Shown: positions 1-5,256 of the stretch, one piece after another | Numbering within the stretch: the first letter of the stretch is position 1 | How the letters are laid out: each line of letters begins with the position of its first letter | Source: a bacterium | GTDB taxonomy: Bacteria; Patescibacteriota; Minisyncoccia; UBA6257; 2-01-FULL-56-20 | Assembly (NCBI GenBank): GCA_021817655.1 | Contig: JAKAGE010000047.1 | Span: forward strand, 1-5,769 | Direction of reading: 5' to 3' | Length of the DNA stretch: 5,769 bases | Position numbers and translations under genes: made by a program | The notes under the pieces: generated by a model | The model's input: only the letters and a program-made list of their open reading frames with translations | Told to the model about the DNA's origin: nothing | Database searches by the model: none

Positions 1-1
1 C

Positions 2-625
2 GAAGAAGGCATTGCCGAAACTATCGAGCGCGAACTCGAATCGATCACCATCCTTCCGGAATTCAAGGATTGGGCGCTCACCGTCATTGATGAATGGAGT
101 GATGAGGAAATCGACGGGCGCGTGAAGATCCACGAGACCCAGCAGAAGGCCATTGACGATGCCCAGAAACAGCTCGATAGCCTCACGCAGATGCGCATCC
201 GGGAGATGATCGATGACGATGAATACCTGCGCGAAAAAACGCGCCTGAAAAACGAGCTGACCGCCTTAAAAACCAAACTGCGCAACACAGAAGACCACGC
301 CGACGACTGGATCGAGCTCACGAGAAGGACCTTCGAATTCGCTGCCTATGCGCACAGTGCATTCCTTTCCGGAGACGCAAAAACGAAGCGAGAGATACTT
401 TCGACTGTTGCCCACTTGAACCCGACGCTTAAGGACAATTTGCTCAGCATTCACGCGGCAGAATGGTTCATGCCGATCAAAAAACGCTATCCTGCGATAG
501 AAGCGAAAATTAGGTCATTTGAACCAGCGAAAATGCAGACTATACAAGGACGAAATGAGGTATTTGCCTCAATCCGTCCGGAAGTGCGCGGCCGACCGGA
601 CTTGAACCGGCAACCTTCCGCGTGA
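2..625 (+). CDS. Large serine recombinase, C-terminal part (5' end outside window)
   Basis: The frame is open from the left edge to a TGA at 623-625, giving 207 visible residues. The catalytic resolvase domain must lie upstream. The visible part resembles the tail of large serine recombinases: a segment containing ITILPEFKDWAL (about residues 15-26), then a long charged coiled coil (about 41-98, rich in K, E, Q and L, including QKQLDSL). After that come DDWIELTRRTFEFAAYA (about 101-117) and KREILSTV (about 128-135), a combination I associate with CPR recombinases. These enzymes make serine-linked double-strand breaks at short att sites to integrate or excise DNA; the coiled coil controls synapsis and directionality. 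A GTG at 122 could be taken for a start, but the upstream frame encodes continuous family-like sequence, so I call it partial. The last residues (RGRPDLNRQPSA) are encoded by the antisense of tRNA-Asp, which suggests an att-site junction. Family call is confident; element type is unknown. Confidence 0.88.
   Translation, partial: EEGIAETIERELESITILPEFKDWALTVIDEWSDEEIDGRVKIHETQQKAIDDAQKQLDSLTQMRIREMIDDDEYLREKTRLKNELTALKTKLRNTEDHADDWIELTRRTFEFAAYAHSAFLSGDAKTKREILSTVAHLNPTLKDNLLSIHAAEWFMPIKKRYPAIEAKIRSFEPAKMQTIQGRNEVFASIRPEVRGRPDLNRQPSA
548..579. repeat. Imperfect inverted repeat next to the tRNA-Asp 3' end
   Basis: Thirteen-base arms (548-560 and 567-579) pair at 11 of 13 positions around a 6-nt loop (561-566). 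It lies 7 nt beyond the tRNA 3' end and inside the recombinase reading frame. It could be a processing or termination hairpin for the tRNA transcript, although only a weak T-rich stretch follows on the minus strand. It could also be part of the recombinase attachment site, since large serine recombinases use imperfect palindromes. The sequence alone does not decide. Confidence 0.5.
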
Positions 626-661
626 CAGGCGGATGCTCTAACCAAATTGAGCTACGACCGC
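587..661 (-). tRNA. tRNA-Asp (anticodon GUC)
   Basis: A complete 75-nt cloverleaf reads on the minus strand. It has a 7-bp acceptor stem (GCGGTCG with CGGCCGC, one G-U), TA at positions 8-9, a 4-bp D stem (GCTC/GAGC) and a 10-nt D loop. The anticodon stem is TCCGC/GCGGA with loop CTGTCAC, so the anticodon is GUC. A 5-nt variable loop is followed by a T arm with loop TTCAAGT. The discriminator base is G, as expected for tRNA-Asp. CCA is not encoded (GCA follows), so CCA must be added after transcription. The gene starts 24 nt after the ligA stop on the same strand and may be cotranscribed with it. The recombinase stop codon on the other strand overlaps the anticodon loop. Confidence 0.96.
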
Positions 662-685
662 ATACGCTACCCTGACGATTTTATA

Positions 686-2818
686 TTATTCCCCCAGCAT
701 TTTCAAGAACTCCTTCTCGTCGATGATCGGCACGCCGAGCTTCCGGGCCTTCGCATACTTGGAGCCCGGCTCGGCGCCGGCCACGAGGTAGCTCGTTTTC
801 TTGCTGACCGATTCGGACGCGTCGCCTCCCTGCGCCCGGATCCGCTCCTTGGCCGTTTCGCGGTCCATCGATTCGAGCGATCCGGTGAGGACGAACGTCT
901 TGCCGGCGAACTTTCCGCCGCCCGCGCCATCGCCGCTCCCGCCGCGCCCGGACATCGCCTCCACCGTCACGCCCGCCTTTTCGAGCCGCTCGAGAAGCGC
1001 GAGGTTGCGCTTTTCGCGGAACCAGTCGTGAATGCTTTTCGCCACGATGGGCCCAACATCCGGCACCTCCTGCAGATCATCAACCGCGAGACCCGCGAAT
1101 GTTTTTACAATGCTTTTAACGGGGACCGTGCTATCGTAATGCGGGAACTCCAAATTTTTTGCGAGCGTGTTCGCCGTCTCTTCGCCCACGTGCAGAATGC
1201 CGAGCGCGTATAAAAACCGCGCGAGCGTCACGCGCTTCTTTTCCGCAACCTCGTTCACGATGTTCTCCGCCGACTTCGCGCCGAACCGCTCGAGCGCGGC
1301 GATGTCGCCGGCGCGCAGCTCGAAAATGTCCGCCGCATCGGAGATCAGGCCCTCGTCAAGGAACTTGTCGATGATCTTCGGTCCGAGCCCCTCTATATTA
1401 AAAGCGGCGCGCGCAACAAAATGATAAAGCGATTCACGATGCTGGGCGGCGCACGCCTTCGATGAACAGCGCGTGATCGCGCCATCGCGGACAACGGGCG
1501 ACCCGTCCACGGGGCATTTCGCGGGCATTTTGAATGCCCGCTCGCGCCCGCTGCGGAATTCCGGCAATACCCTGACGATCTGCGGGATCACATCACCCGC
1601 CCGCTGGACGATCACGGTATCGCCGATCTTCAATCCGAGCCGTCCGATCTCGTCCGCATTGTGGAGCGTGGCATGGGTGACCGTCACGCCGCCCACGTTC
1701 ACCGGCCGCATCACGGCAACCGGCGTGAGCGCCCCCGTGCGCCCCACCTGCACCTTGATGCCTTCAACGACCGTCGTCGCCTCGCGCGGCGAAAACTTGT
1801 ACGCGATCCCCGCGCGCGGCGCCTTGCCGATGATCCCCGCCCGGTCGAACGTCGCGTTGTCGTTCACGAGGATCACCGTGCCGTCATATTCGTAATCCAT
1901 CGCCTCGCGCCGCTCGTGCTCGCCCCAGTGGTCGCGGAACGCGAACACGCCGGCGAGGTCCTTCGCAGGCCCGTTGTGCGGATTCGTCTTGAATCCCATC
2001 GCTGCCAGCAGGAGATGCTCTTCTTCGTGATATGTCTGGCCGATATCGGTCACGATATCGTACTGGAAGGAATCGAGACGGCGGCTCGCGGCCACCTTCG
2101 GATCGAGCTGCCGGATCGAACCGGCGGCCAGATTGCGCGGATTCGCGAACGTCTTCGCGCCCTTCGCCGCAAGCTCGCGGTTGACCCGCGCGAACTCGCG
2201 CTTGGTCAAAAAGACCTCGCCGCGCACGACGAGCCGCCGCAGCGAAAGATCGTATCTGCCGGCATCCAGGCCGACCTGCTTCAGATTCCTTTCGATCTCC
2301 GCGCGCGGCAGGATCCTGAGCGGGATCGCCTCCACCGTGCGCAGGTTCTGCGTCACATCCTCGCCGATCAGCCCGTCGCCGCGCGTGGAACCGCGGACGA
2401 ACACGCCGCCCTCGTACTCAAGCTCGATCGCAAGTCCGTCCAGCTTGAGTTCGCAATAGAAGAGCGGAACGCCGGGTGCGTCCGCGGCCGGCGCGAGCTT
2501 CCGGCCAAGATAGTTCTCGAGCCGGGCATGCCAATCGCGCATATCCTCCTCCGAAAACGCGTCGTTGAAGGACGTCATGCGCACGTCATGCCGCACCTTT
2601 GCGAATTCCTTGAGCGGCGTTCCCGCCACGCGCTGGGTCGGCGAATCCGGGGTGACCAAAGACGGAAATTTCTGCTCGAGATCGAACAGCTCCTTCTTGA
2701 GCGAATCAAGCGCCTCGTCGGAGATCTCCGACCGGTCGAGCACGTGGTAAGCGTGCCGATACCGATCGATCTCCTTCCGCAGCGTTTCGATGCGCAGTTT
2801 TGCCTCGTCTTTGGTCAT
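686..2818 (-). CDS. ligA: NAD-dependent DNA ligase LigA
   Basis: This 710-residue protein is slightly longer than typical LigA (about 670). It seals nicks in duplex DNA in replication and repair using NAD+ as AMP donor. Domains in order: Ia NAD-binding (about 1-75), nucleotidyltransferase (about 76-345), OB fold (about 346-428), zinc module (431-460), four helix-hairpin-helix motifs (about 470-600), a Gly-rich linker (623-636) and BRCT (637-710). The adenylated lysine is K125 in ELKLDG (K-x-D-G). Motif III is RGEVF with E201, and the AYKF lysine is K341. Two positions are odd: the motif IV lysine is L317 (DGTVILV), and the second zinc cysteine is D438 (C435, D438, C451, C456). The ATG at 2818 gives a normal N-terminus and lies 15 nt after the pilin stop; no Shine-Dalgarno sequence precedes it, so translation may be coupled. 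All domains are intact. Identity is very sure. Confidence 0.97.
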   Translation of the reverse strand: MTKDEAKLRIETLRKEIDRYRHAYHVLDRSEISDEALDSLKKELFDLEQKFPSLVTPDSPTQRVAGTPLKEFAKVRHDVRMTSFNDAFSEEDMRDWHARLENYLGRKLAPAADAPGVPLFYCELKLDGLAIELEYEGGVFVRGSTRGDGLIGEDVTQNLRTVEAIPLRILPRAEIERNLKQVGLDAGRYDLSLRRLVVRGEVFLTKREFARVNRELAAKGAKTFANPRNLAAGSIRQLDPKVAASRRLDSFQYDIVTDIGQTYHEEEHLLLAAMGFKTNPHNGPAKDLAGVFAFRDHWGEHERREAMDYEYDGTVILVNDNATFDRAGIIGKAPRAGIAYKFSPREATTVVEGIKVQVGRTGALTPVAVMRPVNVGGVTVTHATLHNADEIGRLGLKIGDTVIVQRAGDVIPQIVRVLPEFRSGRERAFKMPAKCPVDGSPVVRDGAITRCSSKACAAQHRESLYHFVARAAFNIEGLGPKIIDKFLDEGLISDAADIFELRAGDIAALERFGAKSAENIVNEVAEKKRVTLARFLYALGILHVGEETANTLAKNLEFPHYDSTVPVKSIVKTFAGLAVDDLQEVPDVGPIVAKSIHDWFREKRNLALLERLEKAGVTVEAMSGRGGSGDGAGGGKFAGKTFVLTGSLESMDRETAKERIRAQGGDASESVSKKTSYLVAGAEPGSKYAKARKLGVPIIDEKEFLKMLGE

Positions 2819-2833
2819 CGGAAATGATGCGTG

Positions 2834-3301
2834 CTACGGATACACCGTCGTCGTGGTCGAAAACCCAAGATAGAACGCGCGCTCGGAACTGAGAGCGGCG
2901 CCGGTGGAAATCCCGGCGACCGTGTTCGCGCTGGAACACGACGAAACAACGGTCGCCCCGTAATCGCTGTAGCAGGTCGACGAGACCGTCGCGCCGGATG
3001 CCGAGAGCAGCGCCGGCGGCGCGGGCGTCTGGCCTCCCTGGCACCGCTTGCCGTCCGTATCGACGTTCACGCAATTATAGACGTACTGCGCCCATTCGAC
3101 GCCCGCATCGGCGGCGAACACGGCCTTCGCGGAACTTTCCGCGTCCGTCGTCGCGCGGATCTGATAGAGCGTCAAAAGCCCCGCGACGGTCGTCGCGCCG
3201 AGGATCGCGCCGCCGAGCGCGAGCACCGTGATGAGCATCGCCTGCCCGGAGCGGCGGTTCCGGACGACAGCTCCGTTCTTTCCCGTTTCCGGACGGATCA
3301 T
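2834..3301 (-). CDS. Type IV pilus PilX-like minor pilin / pilus-associated protein
   Basis: This is a 155-residue protein from the ATG at 3301. A short basic N-terminus (RNRRSGQ, 14-20) precedes one strongly hydrophobic helix (about 21-46). KAVFAADAGVEWAQ (59-72) then resembles the A-x-x-A-A-E-A-G-x-E segment typical of PilX-type pilus assembly proteins and minor pilins. The rest is Ser/Thr/Ala-rich with four cysteines (C77, C87, C110, C122) that could form two disulfides outside the membrane. A canonical Glu at position 5 after a Gly cleavage site is absent, as in many PilX-like proteins. The frame stays open upstream to 3394, but I prefer 3301 because a TATAAT box (3308-3313) lies just before it and the upstream extension is not pilin-like. 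It is the first gene of an apparent operon with ligA. The class is fairly sure; the specific role is unknown. Confidence 0.72.
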   Translation of the reverse strand: MIRPETGKNGAVVRNRRSGQAMLITVLALGGAILGATTVAGLLTLYQIRATTDAESSAKAVFAADAGVEWAQYVYNCVNVDTDGKRCQGGQTPAPPALLSASGATVSSTCYSDYGATVVSSCSSANTVAGISTGAALSSERAFYLGFSTTTTVYP

Positions 3302-3307
3302 ATCCCC

Positions 3308-3313
3308 ATTATA
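3308..3313 (-). promoter_or_regulatory. -10 box (TATAAT) for the pilin-ligA operon
   Basis: A perfect TATAAT reads on the minus strand, ending 6 nt before the ATG at 3301. Transcription starting about 7 nt downstream would begin at or next to the start codon, giving a leaderless mRNA. No good -35 box is visible at normal spacing, and no Shine-Dalgarno sequence is present (only a GGGGAT abutting the ATG). Confidence 0.55.
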
Positions 3314-3347
3314 CCGCGCCCATGCAGCAACGGCTATGTTGCCGCAA

Positions 3348-3356
3348 TGGTATGAT
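3348..3356 (+). promoter_or_regulatory. Extended -10 box for the alpha/beta hydrolase gene
   Basis: TGGTATGAT matches an extended -10 (TGn plus TATGAT, one mismatch to TATAAT). It ends 9 nt before the ATG at 3366, so the leader would be only a few nucleotides. No recognisable -35 is present, which fits an extended -10 promoter. It is divergent from the pilin -10, with 34 nt between the two hexamers' facing edges. Confidence 0.45.
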
Positions 3357-3365
3357 GAAAGAAAA

Positions 3366-4199
3366 ATGAAGCGGATAAAAAAACCAGCGGACAAGGCGCC
3401 CGCGCATTATCCCTATGCGCTCCGCACGCGCTTTGCAAAGGACATCGTCTGCGAATTCCTTCCGCCGGCGCCGCGGCGAAACGGGGGCGCCCGCCGGAAC
3501 GCCCGCTCCCGGCGGCCGGAAAGGGGCAAGGCCGTCATTCTGTGCGGCGGCATGCCGGGGTATCCGGGCGGAAGGATCGATCTCATGAATTTCCTGGCAG
3601 AAAAAGGATATTGGACGTTCGTCCCCCGCTTCCGCGGCACATGGGAAAGCGGCGGGTCGTTCCTTTCCCGTCCGCCGGAGCGCGACGTGATCGACGTGAT
3701 CGACGGCATCTCGCGCGGATTCACGGACCTGTGGTCCGGCACGGCATACCGCATCGCGCGGCCCGAGATCGCCGTGATCGGCTCGAGCTTCGGCGGCGCG
3801 GCGGCGATCCTCGCCGTGCGCGACCCGCGCGTGCGGTGCGCGGTCGCTTTCTCCCCCGTCACCGACTGGCGCGTGGAAACAGAAGCCGAACCGCTCGCCC
3901 GGCTCGCCGCATTCACGCGCGCGGCGTTCGGCAACGGCTATCGCGGGGCAACCGCGGCCGCATGGAAGAAACTGCGCGGCGGGACGTTCTATAATCCGAT
4001 GCACGAAGCCGGCGCGATCGACGGGACAAAACTGCTCATTATTCACGCAAAGGATGACAAGATCGTCTATGCCCGGACCTCTGCAGCGTTCGCCCGCGCG
4101 ACCGGCGCAACGCTCGTGCTCCTGCCGCGCGGAGGACATCTCTCACTATCCAAAACACCGGCACTCTGGAAAAAAATCGACCGGTTCCTGAATTCTTAA
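3366..4199 (+). CDS. Alpha/beta hydrolase (S9-like serine hydrolase fold)
   Basis: This is a 277-residue protein with a classical catalytic triad. The nucleophile is S141 in GSSFGG (139-144), the acid is D231 in the HAKDDKIV segment (227-234), and the histidine is H258 in PRGGHLS (254-260). GGMPGYPGG (61-69) after strand KAVILC fits the oxyanion-hole loop. FRGTWESGGSF (89-99) resembles the corresponding loop of prolyl-oligopeptidase-like hydrolases. There is no signal peptide, so it is probably cytoplasmic. The substrate cannot be read from sequence; esterase or peptidase activity is possible. The frame is open back to 3228, but the ATG at 3366 is preferred: the longer versions overlap the pilin gene and the predicted promoter and lack family-like sequence. 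The stretch at 36-54 is Arg-rich and low complexity. The gene stands alone, divergent from pilin-ligA, and no terminator on its own strand is seen after it. Confidence 0.85.
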   Translation: MKRIKKPADKAPAHYPYALRTRFAKDIVCEFLPPAPRRNGGARRNARSRRPERGKAVILCGGMPGYPGGRIDLMNFLAEKGYWTFVPRFRGTWESGGSFLSRPPERDVIDVIDGISRGFTDLWSGTAYRIARPEIAVIGSSFGGAAAILAVRDPRVRCAVAFSPVTDWRVETEAEPLARLAAFTRAAFGNGYRGATAAAWKKLRGGTFYNPMHEAGAIDGTKLLIIHAKDDKIVYARTSAAFARATGATLVLLPRGGHLSLSKTPALWKKIDRFLNS

Positions 4200-4210
4200 T
4201 TTGAATCCAT

Positions 4211-4252
4211 AAAATGAAAAGAGGCTGTCCCGCGTGAAAGCGAAACAGCCTC
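4211..4252 (-). terminator. Strong intrinsic terminator of the minus-strand ncRNA
   Basis: On the minus strand an 8-bp perfect stem (4221-4228 with 4245-4252) extends through two G-U pairs and three more G-C pairs to 13 bp, closing a 6-nt loop. The T-rich tract TTTTCATTTT follows at once (4220-4211). On the plus strand the two wobbles would be C-A mismatches and no T run follows, so the signal is for the minus strand. It lies 21 nt past the convergent hydrolase stop. Confidence 0.85.
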
Positions 4253-4399
4253 GGAAACCCGGGGAGGGGAACGGATGATGCCGGTAATCAACCGACAAGA
4301 TGTTCGCGAACTGCGAAGAAGGGGGTTCCACCAACCCCAGCGCAGTCCTACCCTCCAATGGCGCGTGCACGCCGCACGCAACAAATTTGTCTTTCCGCC
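4212..4399 (-). ncRNA. Candidate structured small RNA (about 190 nt), family unknown
   Basis: A promoter and terminator bracket this stretch, and I see no believable protein gene in it. From the 5' end on the minus strand there is first a 6-bp hairpin (4363-4379). Next a GGAGGG/CCCTCC stem (4351-4356 with 4263-4268) encloses two arms, making a three-way junction. One arm pairs 4341-4348 with 4308-4315 and carries an inner GGGGTT/AACCCC hairpin (4333-4338 with 4322-4327). The other is a 6-bp hairpin with a 5-nt loop (4280-4296). The terminator hairpin follows. Wobble pairs in three of the helices are G-U on the minus strand but C-A mismatches on the plus strand, which supports minus-strand RNA. 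I do not recognise it as SRP RNA, RNase P, tmRNA or 6S RNA. It is antisense to the expected read-through of the hydrolase mRNA, so a regulatory role is possible. Boundaries are estimates. Confidence 0.6.
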
Positions 4400-4405
4400 G
4401 CTGCT

Positions 4406-4436
4406 AATATACTACCCGACCAAGGAAAAAAGTCAA
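4406..4436 (-). promoter_or_regulatory. Sigma70-type promoter of the candidate ncRNA
   Basis: On the minus strand, TTGACT (4436-4431) is a 5/6 match to the -35 box. Two overlapping -10 choices follow: TAGTAT after 16 nt (4414-4409) or TATATT after 19 nt (4411-4406). Transcription would start near 4399-4402. No minus-strand coding sequence follows before the terminator. Confidence 0.6.
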
Positions 4437-4453
4437 GCCCCTTATTAGGCCCG

Positions 4454-4502
4454 AAAAACCTAAATGATCGGCGGTCCGGGGATGGTAATCCCCTTCCCGC
4501 CG
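4454..4502 (-). terminator. Terminator-like hairpin after the secreted-protein gene
   Basis: Two stacked 6-bp helices (4469-4474 with 4497-4502, and 4478-4483 with 4488-4493) close a 4-nt loop. They are separated by a symmetrical 3x3 internal loop that would form G-A mismatches on the minus strand. It begins 17 nt after the secreted-protein stop. The T run (TTTTT, 4458-4454) lies about 10 nt past the stem, so this is a less than ideal intrinsic terminator. An alternative outer pairing (4470-4476 with 4502-4508) is also possible. Confidence 0.45.
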
Positions 4503-4519
4503 ACCGCCCTGGATGGCGC

Positions 4520-5092
4520 CTACGGGGTCCAGTATTGGACCTTTTCGCCCGTCATCCGTTGTATGCGTTGATCGATCCGCCCATTGGAACGGATGTTGCT
4601 TATCGCAGCCCCGGCATTGAACGCCGCTTTCGCGATGTTCACGCCGCAGCCGAGTGCGCGCCATCGTCCCCCACGTGCAAAGAGCCGTCTGCTGTACCGG
4701 TCTATCGCGGCATTCAGAAGTACGTTCGCCGTAACGGCGGTCCATACATCCCGTTTGCCGAACATTCCGGCCCAGCCCTGCTCTTCCGCGTAATAATGAG
4801 CGATGATCAAACCATCGCTCCCATGCGCGGTCGTGGGATGATCCAACGACATGACAGTCGTTGACATATCAAACGCCGTAGCCCCTCCGAGGAAGAACTC
4901 CGACGCCCTGAAGGCGAACGCGGTCTTTTTGGGGATCCGCTTCGTTGGCCCGTCAGGTGCGTCCGGAAGTCCGTCATTGCCCGAAGAGAACGAGGTTTGA
5001 GCGACGGCTGCGACAGGCGGGGTGATGAGTCCCGTTGCCGCAAGCGCAAGCAACGCGCCGAAAACTCCGGCGCGGATCGTTACATGGTGCAT
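4520..5092 (-). CDS. Secreted or envelope protein of unknown function
   Basis: This is a 190-residue protein I cannot assign to a named family. It begins with a clear signal peptide: a short basic region (R7), a hydrophobic core (about 8-30) and a likely cleavage site after A29-V30-A31. A short acidic, Pro/Gly-rich linker (about 35-50, including GLPDAPDGP) follows. The remainder has three moderately hydrophobic helix-like segments (about 58-80, 116-131 and 148-166) and a basic C-terminal region. The DMSTTV segment (75-80) and overall layout loosely recall short uncharacterised membrane proteins with an LPDAP-like linker; this is a weak impression, not an assignment. The ATG at 5092 is chosen because AAGGAG lies 9 nt upstream; a longer frame from a GTG at 5146 would start next to the -10 box. 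It is divergent from the Ig-repeat lipoprotein, and the two promoters overlap, suggesting coordinated envelope expression. Confidence 0.75.
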   Translation of the reverse strand: MHHVTIRAGVFGALLALAATGLITPPVAAVAQTSFSSGNDGLPDAPDGPTKRIPKKTAFAFRASEFFLGGATAFDMSTTVMSLDHPTTAHGSDGLIIAHYYAEEQGWAGMFGKRDVWTAVTANVLLNAAIDRYSRRLFARGGRWRALGCGVNIAKAAFNAGAAISNIRSNGRIDQRIQRMTGEKVQYWTP

Positions 5093-5101
5093 GTGGTTTT
5101 T

Positions 5102-5107
5102 CTCCTT
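5102..5107 (-). promoter_or_regulatory. Ribosome binding site deciding the secreted-protein start
   Basis: AAGGAG on the minus strand lies 9 nt before the ATG at 5092. It fixes the start codon and excludes the longer GTG start at 5146. Confidence 0.85.
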
Positions 5108-5136
5108 CTCACACCGGTCGTTTGGTGCTGGAGGAA

Positions 5137-5165
5137 ATTTTATCACACGGCGCGGTATTTGACAA
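5137..5165 (-). promoter_or_regulatory. Promoter of the secreted-protein gene
   Basis: TTGTCA (5165-5160, 5/6 to consensus), a 17-nt spacer and TAAAAT (5142-5137, 5/6) read on the minus strand. The start would be near 5130, with a leader of about 38 nt containing the AAGGAG site. Its -35 box overlaps that of the divergent promoter. Confidence 0.65.
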
Positions 5166-5187
5166 GTACCATTATTTCTCCTATAAT
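5159..5187 (+). promoter_or_regulatory. Perfect consensus sigma70 promoter of the lipoprotein gene
   Basis: TTGACA (5159-5164), a spacer of exactly 17 nt and TATAAT (5182-5187) match consensus at all 12 positions. The start would be near 5194, giving a leader of about 63 nt. A promoter this strong is unusual and implies abundant expression unless repressed. Confidence 0.88.
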
Positions 5188-5191
5188 TCTC

Positions 5192-5226
5192 AACAGCATA
5201 TTGCGGGCTGTTTTACGCAGTTTGCG
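5192..5226 (+). promoter_or_regulatory. Overlapping hairpins in the lipoprotein 5' leader
   Basis: AACAGC (5192-5197) pairs perfectly with GCTGTT (5207-5212) around a 9-nt loop at the predicted RNA 5' end, with TTTT at its end. A competing pair is TGCG (5202-5205) with CGCA (5216-5219), and that CGCA can instead pair with TGCG (5223-5226). This could stabilise the mRNA or act as a switch; the stems are short and may be fortuitous. Confidence 0.3.
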
Positions 5227-5245
5227 ATAAAAAATCAAGGAAATG

Positions 5246-5254
5246 AAGGAGGAG
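5246..5254 (+). promoter_or_regulatory. Ribosome binding site of the lipoprotein gene
   Basis: AAGGAGGAG is a very strong Shine-Dalgarno sequence. The AGGAGG core (5247-5252) is 4 nt from the ATG at 5257, somewhat close but workable. It supports this start for the right-edge frame. Confidence 0.8.
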
Positions 5255-5256
5255 CC

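Noticed and set aside
647..1213. 188-codon plus-strand open frame
   Set aside because: It overlaps the ligA BRCT and HhH coding region and the tRNA gene, has no ribosome binding site, and its composition is that of an antisense frame.
1661..2827. 388-codon open frame on the plus strand opposite ligA
   Set aside because: It is a long shadow of ligA caused by high GC; its translation is Arg/His-rich without recognisable domains, while the minus strand encodes full LigA.
3228..3365. N-terminal extension of the hydrolase from ATG 3228 or 3336
   Set aside because: It would overlap the pilin gene and its promoter and include the hydrolase's own -10 box, and adds no family-like sequence.
3309..4139. 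276-codon minus-strand open frame opposite the hydrolase
   Set aside because: It is antisense to a gene with a clear catalytic triad; its sequence is Arg/Ala/Cys-rich without a coherent fold.
4146..4384. Two short minus-strand open frames in the hydrolase-ncRNA region
   Set aside because: They run through the terminator into the hydrolase gene, have no ribosome binding site, and cross hairpins better explained as RNA structure.
4212..4399. Identification of the candidate RNA as SRP RNA, RNase P RNA, tmRNA or 6S RNA
   Set aside because: I found no SRP GGAA-tetraloop domain, no RNase P core motif, no tmRNA alanine acceptor end, and no end-to-end pairing as in 6S RNA.
4358..4864. 168-codon plus-strand open frame
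   Set aside because: It spans the ncRNA promoter and the terminator-like hairpin and is antisense to the secreted-protein gene, which has a signal peptide and a strong ribosome binding site.
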